This document shows, in pieces, positions 57,730 through 64,000 of a DNA stretch of 64,000 bases (its first letter is position 1; each line of letters begins with the position of its first letter). Below the pieces are notes generated by a model that saw nothing but the letters and a program-made list of their open reading frames with translations, had not been told where the DNA came from and made no database searches. The stretch is from Ramlibacter ginsenosidimutans (GTDB taxonomy: Bacteria; Pseudomonadota; Gammaproteobacteria; Burkholderiales; Burkholderiaceae_C), in assembly GCF_042678185.1 (NCBI RefSeq), contig NZ_JBHUDQ010000007.1. One strand, written 5' to 3'. A program made the translations under genes and the position numbers.

Positions 57730-58490
57730 TGGCAGCCGGCCGCCTCTACCTCGTCCCGACGCCGCTGGACTTCGGCTGCGACACGCAGGCGCCTCTGGCA
57801 CAGGTGCTGCCCGCGGGCACGATCGCGGTCGCCGCGCGGGTGACGCACTGGATCTGCGAGAACGCGAAGTCGGCCCGCGCCTTCCTCAAGCGGGTGGGCG
57901 AGGTCCAGCCACTGGCCGCGCCGCTGCAGCAGCAGGACATCCTCGAGCTGCCGCGCGAGGTGCACAAGAAGGGCGACCATGCGCCGGCGAGCTTCGACGC
58001 GCGGCCCCTGCTGCAAGCCGCCGTTGCAGGCCACGAGCTGGGCTTGCTGAGCGAAGCAGGGATGCCCGCCGTCGCGGATCCGGGCTCGTCGGTGGTCCGT
58101 GCGGCGCACGAACTGGGCATCGAGGTCGTGCCGCTGGTGGGCCCCGTGTCGCTGCTGCTCGCGCTCGCCGCGAGCGGCCTGAACGGCCAGAACTTTGCCT
58201 TCGTCGGCTACCTGCCGCAGGACGCGGGCCAGCGGGCGCAGCGCCTGCGGGAACTCGAAGCGCTGGCGCAGCGCACGGGCCAGACGCAGATGTTCATCGA
58301 GACGCCGTACCGCAACGCGGCCTTGTGGGAAGCGCTGCTGAACGGCTTGAAGCCCGCGACGCGCGTCGCGGTCGCATCGGGTCTGACCTTGCCGACCGCT
58401 CGCTGCCACACCGCCAGCGCTTCGGCCTGGAAGCAGCGGCCGGCGCCCGTGCGCAACGACGTGCCCGCGGTGTTCGCACTCGGCGCCTGA
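57729..58490 (+). CDS. RsmI-like SAM-dependent methyltransferase (tetrapyrrole methylase fold)
   Basis: A 253-residue protein of the tetrapyrrole methylase superfamily, related to RsmI, which 2'-O-methylates 16S rRNA C1402. It starts with LYLVPTPLDFGC, then has LGLLSEAGMPAVADPGSSVV (SAM-binding glycine region), VVPLVGPVSLLLALAASGLNGQNFAFVGYLP and MFIETPYRNAALW. The N-terminal portion differs from canonical RsmI (AVAARVTHWICENAKSA), so it is a distinct subfamily common beside maf. The product overlaps maf by one base. Confidence 0.82.
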   Translation: MAAGRLYLVPTPLDFGCDTQAPLAQVLPAGTIAVAARVTHWICENAKSARAFLKRVGEVQPLAAPLQQQDILELPREVHKKGDHAPASFDARPLLQAAVAGHELGLLSEAGMPAVADPGSSVVRAAHELGIEVVPLVGPVSLLLALAASGLNGQNFAFVGYLPQDAGQRAQRLRELEALAQRTGQTQMFIETPYRNAALWEALLNGLKPATRVAVASGLTLPTARCHTASASAWKQRPAPVRNDVPAVFALGA

Positions 58491-58523
58491 GGCGCACCGG
58501 TTCCGGGCGCGCCGTTGCGCCGG

Positions 58524-59540
58524 TCAGCGCAGGGCCGGCAGCTTCTGCATCGCCTTGACGGCACCCTCGCCGATGGCCGCGCCGAAGCGCCGCGCCAGCT
58601 TCTCGGCCACGTTCTCGCGCTGCGTGTAGTCCACCAGGTCTTCGGCCTTGATCACTTCGCGCGCGACGTAATCGAGGTTGCCCAACTGGTCGGCCAGGCC
58701 CAGGTCCACGGCCTGCTGGCCGGTCCAGAACAGTCCGCTGAACAGCCCCGGCGTGTCGGCCTTCAGGCGCTTGCCGCGGCCGGCCTTCACCACGTCGATG
58801 AACTGCCGGTGCACCACGTCCAGCATCTGCTGAGCGTGCTCCTTCTGCTTGTCGGTCTGCGGGCTGAAGGGATCGAGGAAGCCCTTGTTCTCGCCGGCGG
58901 TCAGCAGCCGCCGCTCGATCCCGAGCTTGTCCATGAGGCCGACGAAGCCGAAGCCTTCCATGAGCACGCCGATGCTGCCGACGATGCTGGCCTTGTCGAC
59001 GTAGATGCGGTCTGCGGCGACGGCGATGTAGTACGCCGCGGAGGCGCAGGACTCCTCCACCACCACGTAGAGCGGCTTCTTGTACTTCTCCTTCATGCGC
59101 CGCAGTTCGTCGTTGATGATGCCCGCCTGCACCGGGCTGCCGCCGGGCGAGTTGATCAGGAGCACCACTCCGCGCGTTCCCTCGTCCTCGAACGCCGCCT
59201 TGGCGGCGGCCAGCACCGCATCGGCGCTCGCGTCCGTCTTCGGCCCGATTTCGCCGTCGATGGAGATCACGGCCGTGTGCGGCGTCAACTTGTCGCTCGG
59301 CGTGTTGCGATAGCTCAGGGCCCAGACCAGGAAGATGAAGAACGCCAGCCAGGCCAGGCGCACGAATGCGCGCCAGCGCCGCGCCGCCTTCTGTTCCTCC
59401 AGCGTCGCGAACAGCAGGCGCTCCATGGTGCTGCGCTCCCATCCGGGGGCGGTGCCGGCCGGTGCCGCGACGCCGTTGAGGGGTGCGGGCGCGCCCGCGA
59501 TGGGTTCGGCCGGACGGTCCGGTGGCAGGGGCTCGTTCAT
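58524..59540 (-). CDS. sppA: signal peptide peptidase SppA, short (SohB-like) form
   Basis: A 338-residue serine/lysine protease that degrades cleaved signal peptides. One membrane helix (AWLAFFIFLVWAL, about 63-75) anchors it. The protease domain has VVLLINSPGGSPVQAG, the nucleophile Ser167 in EESCASAAYYIAVAAD, and GSIGVLMEGF; the likely general base Lys lies in LMDKLGIERR. A Pro-rich tail of about 35 residues precedes the helix. It is convergent to the methyltransferase gene, with 33 bases between stops. Confidence 0.9.
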   Translation of the reverse strand: MNEPLPPDRPAEPIAGAPAPLNGVAAPAGTAPGWERSTMERLLFATLEEQKAARRWRAFVRLAWLAFFIFLVWALSYRNTPSDKLTPHTAVISIDGEIGPKTDASADAVLAAAKAAFEDEGTRGVVLLINSPGGSPVQAGIINDELRRMKEKYKKPLYVVVEESCASAAYYIAVAADRIYVDKASIVGSIGVLMEGFGFVGLMDKLGIERRLLTAGENKGFLDPFSPQTDKQKEHAQQMLDVVHRQFIDVVKAGRGKRLKADTPGLFSGLFWTGQQAVDLGLADQLGNLDYVAREVIKAEDLVDYTQRENVAEKLARRFGAAIGEGAVKAMQKLPALR

Positions 59541-59550
59541 CGTGGGAATC

Positions 59551-59925
59551 TCAGAAGGAGATCGGTTGGACGTTCCACTCAGTATGCCAGTGCACGACGC
59601 CATCGCTTTCGCTCAGGGCGATGCGCACCAGCGCGCCGCGGCACGGCCCACCGGCGCAGGCACCGGTGTCCGGCTCGTAGGCGGCGCCGTGCGTGCCGCA
59701 CAGCAGCCAGCGCCCGGTGTCGTCGAAGAAGCGGTTCGGCTGCCAGTCCATTTCCATGGCCACGTGGGTGCAGCGATTGAGGAAGGCGTGCGGCTTGCCC
59801 TGGTAGCGGATGGCAAAGGCACGGCAGGTCTGGCCGGCGTACTCCACGTCGAAAGGCACGGCCATGCCGCCGTCGACCAGCTCGCCCGAGTTGCAGAGGG
59901 CAACGAGCGCGGTGTCCGGCGTCAT
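59551..59925 (-). CDS. Rieske [2Fe-2S] ferredoxin-type protein
   Basis: A 124-residue Rieske protein with both cluster-binding boxes: CTH in FLNRCTHVAMEMDW and CGTHG in LLCGTHGAAYEPDTGACAGGPC. There is no signal peptide, so it is probably a soluble electron carrier or regulatory subunit of an oxygenase. Its ATG overlaps the stop of the HAD phosphatase gene (ATGA). It lies next to sppA, a conserved neighbourhood in this order, but its partner is unknown. Confidence 0.9.
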   Translation of the reverse strand: MTPDTALVALCNSGELVDGGMAVPFDVEYAGQTCRAFAIRYQGKPHAFLNRCTHVAMEMDWQPNRFFDDTGRWLLCGTHGAAYEPDTGACAGGPCRGALVRIALSESDGVVHWHTEWNVQPISF

Positions 59926-60590
59926 GCGTTGCCCAGCAGCCAGTCGTGCAGCTCGCGCACCGAATGCACGACGGCCTTGGGCCGCAGTGCCTCGAAGCCG
60001 TCGGGCGGGTGCGCGCCGTAGCTCACGGCCACGCTGGCGCACCCGGCGTTGAGCGCCATCTGCAGGTCGTGCGTCGTGTCACCGATCATCAGCGTGCGCT
60101 CGGGCTCGGTGCCGAACTCGCGCATCAGCTCGTGCAGCATGCGCGGGTCCGGCTTGCCGGCGGTCTCGTCGGCGGTGCGCGAAGCATCGAAGATGCCGGC
60201 CAGTTCCACCGTGCGCAGCGCGTCGTCGAGGCCGCGGCGCGACTTGCCGGTGGCGACCGCCAGCCAGTGACGGCGCGCGCGCAGTTCGGCCAGCATGGGC
60301 AGCACGCCGTCGAACAGGCTCAGGTCCTCCTGGTGCGTCAGGTAGTGCTTGCGGTAGGAGGCGCCGAGTTCGGGATAGCGTTCGCGCGGCACGTCGGGTG
60401 CGGCATGCGCCAGCGCGTCCATCAGTCCCATGCCGATCACGTAGGCGGCGGCACTGTCGGTGGGCACGGCGCCGCCGACGTCGGCGACGGCTTGCTGGAT
60501 GCAGCGCACGATGATCTTCGTCGAGTCGAACAGCGTGCCGTCCCAGTCAAAGGCGATCAGGTCGTACTGGCGAGGGGTGGGCGCGGACAT
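59922..60590 (-). CDS. gph: HAD-family phosphatase (phosphoglycolate phosphatase-like)
   Basis: A 222-residue HAD hydrolase. It carries the nucleophile motif LIAFDWDGTLFDS, motif II VATGKSRRG and motif IV MIGDTTHDLQMALNAGC. Length and cap region fit phosphoglycolate phosphatase-like enzymes, but substrate specificity varies within the family. The start ATG 60590 overlaps the rluC 3' end by 44 bases, and its stop overlaps the Rieske gene, so rluC-gph-Rieske-sppA form one operon. Confidence 0.85.
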   Translation of the reverse strand: MSAPTPRQYDLIAFDWDGTLFDSTKIIVRCIQQAVADVGGAVPTDSAAAYVIGMGLMDALAHAAPDVPRERYPELGASYRKHYLTHQEDLSLFDGVLPMLAELRARRHWLAVATGKSRRGLDDALRTVELAGIFDASRTADETAGKPDPRMLHELMREFGTEPERTLMIGDTTHDLQMALNAGCASVAVSYGAHPPDGFEALRPKAVVHSVRELHDWLLGNA

Positions 60591-61587
60591 GGTCTGTGAA
60601 TTTCTGCAGCTCGGCGGGCAGCGGTGCCTGCAAGGCGATGCGCTCGCCCGTCGCCGGGTGATCGAACTGTAACCGCCACGCATGCAGGAACATGCGCCTG
60701 AGGCCTTGCCGGGCGAGCGCCTTGTTCAGCTCGAAATCGCCGTACTTGTCGTCGCCGGCAATGGGATGGCCGGCACTGGCGAGGTGGACGCGGATCTGGT
60801 GGGTGCGGCCGGTCTTGATGGTGACTTCGAGGAGCGAGAAGCCGGGAGTGCCCCCACCCCCGCCCTCCCCCGGAGAGGCAGGGAGCGACTCCTGGACCTT
60901 GACGAGGGTGATGGCGCGCATGCCGTCGGGGTCGTCCCTGGCCACCACGCGCACCCGGCGTTCACCGTCGGCCTGCAGGTATTTGTGCAGCGGCTGGTCG
61001 ACCACCTTCTTGTTGGCCGGCCAGGCGCCCGTGACGAGGGCCAGGTAGGTCTTGCCGGTCTCGCGTTCGCGGAACTGGTCCTGCAGCCGGGTCAGCGCCG
61101 AGCGCTTCTTCGCCAGGAGCAGGATGCCCGAGGTCTCGCGGTCGAGCCGGTGCACGAGTTCGAGGAAACGCGCCGCCGGGCGCGCCTGGCGCAGCTGTTC
61201 GATCACGCCGAAGCTCACGCCGCTGCCGCCATGCACGGCCACGCCGGCCGGCTTGTCGATGGCCAGCATGGCGTCGTCCTCGAACAGGACGGGGAATTCG
61301 CGCGCGGGCGCCGGTCGCTCGGCCTTCTCCGCCGGCGCCTCCGAGACGCGCACCGGCGGGACCCGGACGATGTCGCCCAGCGCGACCCGCGAGTCCGCCG
61401 CCGCGCGCCCCTTGTTGAGGCGCACTTCGCCGGAGCGGATGATGCGGTAGACGTGCGTCTTGGGCACGCCCTTGAGCAGGCGGATGAGGAAGTTGTCGAG
61501 CCGCTGGCCTTCCGATTCCTCGCCTACTGTCAGAAATTGGACTTCCGCGCTTGCAGGGGGCGGGCGGCCCCCTATAATCCGTTTCAC
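60547..61587 (-). CDS. rluC: 23S rRNA pseudouridine synthase C
   Basis: RluC-type enzyme that isomerises uridines 955, 2504 and 2580 of 23S rRNA. The 346-residue product has an S4-like N-terminal domain (GQRLDNFLIRLLKGVPKTHVYRIIR), the catalytic Asp in ELVHRLDRETSGILLLAK and the C-terminal TGRTHQIRVHLASAGHPI. About 15 residues (SLPASPGEGGGGGTP) are inserted between VKVQE and FSLLEV; they are encoded by a GC-rich repeat shared with bkdB. The start is taken as GTG 61587, which overlaps the rne promoter on the other strand; no clear ribosome site is seen. Confidence 0.9.
   Translation of the reverse strand: MKRIIGGRPPPASAEVQFLTVGEESEGQRLDNFLIRLLKGVPKTHVYRIIRSGEVRLNKGRAAADSRVALGDIVRVPPVRVSEAPAEKAERPAPAREFPVLFEDDAMLAIDKPAGVAVHGGSGVSFGVIEQLRQARPAARFLELVHRLDRETSGILLLAKKRSALTRLQDQFRERETGKTYLALVTGAWPANKKVVDQPLHKYLQADGERRVRVVARDDPDGMRAITLVKVQESLPASPGEGGGGGTPGFSLLEVTIKTGRTHQIRVHLASAGHPIAGDDKYGDFELNKALARQGLRRMFLHAWRLQFDHPATGERIALQAPLPAELQKFTDHVRAHPSPVRPDRL
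60843..60887 (-). repeat. GC-rich palindromic repeat embedded in rluC (copy 2)
   Basis: Second copy of the bkdB repeat (8202-8250), here on the opposite strand of the window. The shared core on the coding strand is GGGGGAGGGC-N-GGGGTGGGGGC followed by N-CTCCCG. It is translated in frame into a Gly/Pro-rich loop. Confidence 0.75.
61551..61578 (+). promoter_or_regulatory. strong sigma-70-type promoter for rne
   Basis: TTGCAG at 61551-61556 and TATAAT at 61573-61578 are separated by 16 bases. The -10 element is a perfect consensus. Start of transcription is expected near 61585, giving an rne leader of about 500 bases. Confidence 0.75.
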
Positions 61588-62086
61588 CAGAGTTACGCCG
61601 TAAGTGGTTGATTTGGCTGGCAGTTTAGTCCACGCCCCGCCCTTGACGGCTCTGGAAGGTCGATGCCACCGGCATCGTAGCGCGCAGATTCCGGGCCAGA
61701 GCCCGTCGTGGCGCGGTCGATGCCGGCAGGGTCCGGCTCTTCGAAACACTGAACGGAATAAAAAGTCCGCAAGCCTCCCGGCTCGCGGACGGATCAAAGC
61801 GAGACAACGGTGCTGATGGTTCTCCTCCTGGCTTTCTGGCGCTGGCTGCTGCCGGCGCCCGCCATGCAGGTCCCATGGCCCCTCTTCGGCGCGTTTCCCA
61901 CTGCTGCACTGGCAGTGTCGCGCCGTCGCCTCCTCGCCCCCATCCCTGTGCCCTTGCGACGGTTGCTGAGCTAGACGCTCCGGCAAGCCTCACCGCACTC
62001 CGGCAATTCCCTCCGTTTCGAAGCGCCTGTCCGGCATCGTTGGACCCACCGAGGTCCTGGATGCATGACGACAAGAAGGTAACGCT
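61585..62086 (+). promoter_or_regulatory. Long 5' leader of rne with stable hairpins
   Basis: About 500 bases of untranslated leader between the promoter and the rne ATG. In E. coli the 361-nt rne leader senses RNase E activity and autoregulates the message; this one could do the same. It contains an A-rich stretch (AATAAAAA) next to a GC-rich hairpin at 61765-61790 and a 52-codon ATG frame (61816-61974) without a ribosome-binding site. No sequence comparison to the E. coli element was possible. Confidence 0.65.
61765..61790 (-). terminator. Hairpin in the rne leader with terminator features on the minus strand
   Basis: GTCCGC (61765-61770) pairs with GCGGAC (61785-61790), and AGCC/GGCT extends the stem inside. 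On the minus strand it is followed by TTTTTATT, the layout of an intrinsic terminator for a transcript antisense to rne. On the plus strand the same block is an A-rich tract before a stable stem, a typical RNase E cleavage context. Confidence 0.6.
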
Positions 62087-64000
62087 ATGAAGCGGATGCT
62101 GATCAACGCCACACAGGCGGAAGAACGCCGGCTGGCGATCGTGGACGGGCAGAAACTGCTCGATTACGAAATCGAGATCGAGGGGCGCGAACAGCGCAAG
62201 GGCAACATCTACAAGGCGGTGGTCACGCGGGTCGAGCCCTCGCTCGAAGCGTGCTTCGTCGACTACGGCGAGGACCGCCACGGCTTCCTGCCGTTCAAGG
62301 AAATCTCCAAGCAGTACTTCGCCCCCGGCGTGTCGGTCTCGCAGGCGCGGATCAACGAGGCCATCAAGGAAGGCCAGGAACTGCTGGTGCAGGTCGAGAA
62401 GGAAGAGCGCGGCAACAAGGGCGCGGCCCTCACCACCTTCATCTCGCTGGCCGGCCGCTACGTCGTGCTGATGCCGAACAACCCGCGTGGCGGCGGCGTG
62501 TCGCGCCGCATCGAGGGCGAGGACCGGCAGGAGCTGAAGGAGAACATGGACCAGTTGGAGTATCCCAACGGCATGTCCATCATCGCGCGCACCGCCGGCA
62601 TCGGCCGCAGCGCGCCGGAACTGCAGTGGGACCTGAACTACCTGCTGAAGCTGTGGACCGCGATCGAAGGCGCGGCCAAGGGCGGCAAGGGCGCCTTCCT
62701 GATCTACCAGGAGTCCAGCCTGGTGATCCGCGCGATCCGTGATTACTTCAATCACGACATCGGCGACATCCTGATCGACACCGACGACATCTACGACCAG
62801 GCGCACCAGTTCATGGCGCACGTCATGCCCGAGCATGCCGCCCGCGTGAAGCGCTATCGCGACGATGCGCCGCTGTTCTCCCGCTTCCAGATCGAGCACC
62901 AGATCGAGTCGGCCTATGCCCGCGAGGTGAAGCTGCCTTCCGGCGGCGTGGTGGTGATCGACCACACCGAAGCGCTGGTCTCCATCGACGTGAACTCGGC
63001 GCGCGCCATCAAGGGCGGCGACATCGAGGAAACTGCGACCCGCACCAACCTGGAAGCCGCAGACGAAGTGGCGCGCCAGATGCGCCTGCGCGACCTCGGT
63101 GGCCTGATCGTCATCGACTTCATCGACATGGAAGAGTCGAAGAACCGCCGCGAGGTGGAGAACCGCCTGCGCGACGCGCTGCGGCAGGACCGCGCCCGCG
63201 TGCAGTTCGGCTCGATCAGCAAGTTCGGCCTGATGGAGATGAGCCGCCAGCGGCTGAAGCCGGCGCTGTCGGAAGGCGCATCGATCCCCTGCCCGCGCTG
63301 CGGCGGCCACGGCCACATCCGCGACACCGAGAGCTCCGCGCTGCAGATCCTGCGGATCATCCAGGAAGAGTCCATGAAGGACGGCACGGCCGCCGTGCAG
63401 GTGCAGGTGCCCGTGGAAGTCGCTTCCTTCCTGCTGAACGAGAAGCGCCCGGAGATCGCCAAGATCGAGCTGAAGCAGCGCGTGAACGTGCTGATGGTGC
63501 CGAACAAGACGCTCGAGACGCCGAACTACCGGCTCGAGCGCCTGAAGCACGACGACGCCCGCCTCGATAGCCTGAAGGCGAGCTACCACATGGCCGAGGA
63601 CTTCGACGAGTCCACGCAGGTCACCCGCCGCTCGCACGAGCGCGTGAACAAGCAGGAGCCCCTGATCAAGGGCGTGCTGCCCGACGCTCCGGCCCCGATG
63701 CCGGTGCCCAAGCCTCCCGTGCAGGAACCGGTGGCGAAAGCCGCTCCGGCTCCGTCGCCAGCAGCGGCTCCCGCGCGCGCTCCGGCGCCCGCGCCTGCCG
63801 CTCCGGCAGAACGCGGCTTCTTCTCCTGGCTGAAGACCGCCTTTGGCCTGGCACCGGCGGCCGAGCCGGCGCCGGCGCCCGCTCCGACTGCCGCACAACC
63901 GCGCCGCGACGAGAAGCGTGGCGAAAGCCGCGGCGAACGCGGTGAGCGCGGCGGCGAGCGCGGTGAACGCGGCGGCCGCCGTGGCGACGGCCGGGGCGAG
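62087..64000 (+). CDS. rne: ribonuclease E (3' end outside window)
   Basis: The single-strand-specific endonuclease that scaffolds the RNA degradosome. The window shows 638 codons. The S1 domain (GNIYKAVVTRVEPSLEACFVD, about 40-120), the catalytic DNase-I-like domain with the metal-binding aspartates in VSIDVNS and IVIDFIDM, and the zinc-link CPRCGG are present. At about residue 577 RGFFSWLKTAFGL resembles the amphipathic membrane-targeting helix of E. coli RNase E. The rest is an Ala/Pro-rich then Arg/Gly/Glu-rich scaffold tail, cut by the window end. The ATG at 62087 has AAGGT six bases upstream. Confidence 0.96.
   Translation, partial: MKRMLINATQAEERRLAIVDGQKLLDYEIEIEGREQRKGNIYKAVVTRVEPSLEACFVDYGEDRHGFLPFKEISKQYFAPGVSVSQARINEAIKEGQELLVQVEKEERGNKGAALTTFISLAGRYVVLMPNNPRGGGVSRRIEGEDRQELKENMDQLEYPNGMSIIARTAGIGRSAPELQWDLNYLLKLWTAIEGAAKGGKGAFLIYQESSLVIRAIRDYFNHDIGDILIDTDDIYDQAHQFMAHVMPEHAARVKRYRDDAPLFSRFQIEHQIESAYAREVKLPSGGVVVIDHTEALVSIDVNSARAIKGGDIEETATRTNLEAADEVARQMRLRDLGGLIVIDFIDMEESKNRREVENRLRDALRQDRARVQFGSISKFGLMEMSRQRLKPALSEGASIPCPRCGGHGHIRDTESSALQILRIIQEESMKDGTAAVQVQVPVEVASFLLNEKRPEIAKIELKQRVNVLMVPNKTLETPNYRLERLKHDDARLDSLKASYHMAEDFDESTQVTRRSHERVNKQEPLIKGVLPDAPAPMPVPKPPVQEPVAKAAPAPSPAAAPARAPAPAPAAPAERGFFSWLKTAFGLAPAAEPAPAPAPTAAQPRRDEKRGESRGERGERGGERGERGGRRGDGRGE

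Noticed and set aside
1..64000. tRNA, rRNA, CRISPR arrays, insertion sequences or prophage genes
   Set aside because: I saw no cloverleaf-type T-loop motifs, regularly spaced direct repeats, transposase or integrase sequences while reading the window; a covariance-model scan would be needed to rule out small RNA genes.

Overview
The window is a high-GC chromosomal segment of a betaproteobacterium, most likely order Burkholderiales and family Comamonadaceae or a close relative (Ramlibacter/Variovorax-like). This rests on gene content and order: a Bug-type solute-binding protein, the minus-strand run plsX-fabH-fabD-fabG-acpP-fabF-rpoE-rseA-rseB-degP-lepA-lepB-rnc-era-recO-pdxJ-acpS-nagZ, and the divergent rluC/rne pair. 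The assignment is inferred from recognised protein families, not from a database search.

Layout. Bases 1-5216 hold the end of an FtsH-family protease, a YgiD-type dioxygenase, an alpha/beta hydrolase and an ornithine cyclodeaminase-family protein. A 29-bp-arm inverted repeat (5214-5298) separates these from bkdA1-bkdA2-bkdB (branched-chain 2-oxoacid dehydrogenase E1 alpha, E1 beta, E2; no E3 or regulator alongside). Bases 9220-14213 form a small stress-type island: CsbD-like protein, soluble histidine kinase, a 49-residue Lmo0937-type membrane peptide, BON lipoprotein, VIT-family transporter and two Crp/Fnr-family regulators, with two clear operator-like dyads between them. Bases 14259-20378 are a tightly overlapping catabolic operon (two enoyl-CoA hydratase-family proteins, aldehyde dehydrogenase, ADP-forming-type acyl-CoA synthetase, Bug protein) facing a divergent LysR gene.

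Bases 21491-37761 are the most unusual part: a giant Rhs/YD-repeat protein of about 4613 residues. It has no recognisable secretion signal, PAAR or VgrG part, and lacks the usual Rhs-core end motif. It carries an inserted non-YD segment, a LysM domain, a hydrophobic/glycine-rich stretch and an AT-richer C-terminal tip, followed one base later by an AT-richer small gene that is a candidate immunity gene. Two TPR genes lie on its upstream side.

From 37885 to 57098 the minus strand carries core genes: cell-wall recycling, cofactor and carrier-protein activation, recombination, ribosome and RNA processing, signal peptidase, the sigma-E envelope-stress module and the fatty-acid/phospholipid starter cluster. 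maf and an RsmI-like methyltransferase run on plus; sppA, a Rieske protein, a HAD phosphatase and rluC run on minus. The right edge is the RNase E gene rne with a leader of about 500 nt, cut off by the window end.

Cross-cutting signals: a GC-rich palindromic repeat sits in frame inside both bkdB and rluC; a 49-aa gene (10747-10896) is easily missed; and intrinsic-terminator-like hairpins lie in the lepA leader and, in antisense orientation, in the rne leader. I saw no tRNA, rRNA, CRISPR array, insertion sequence or prophage.
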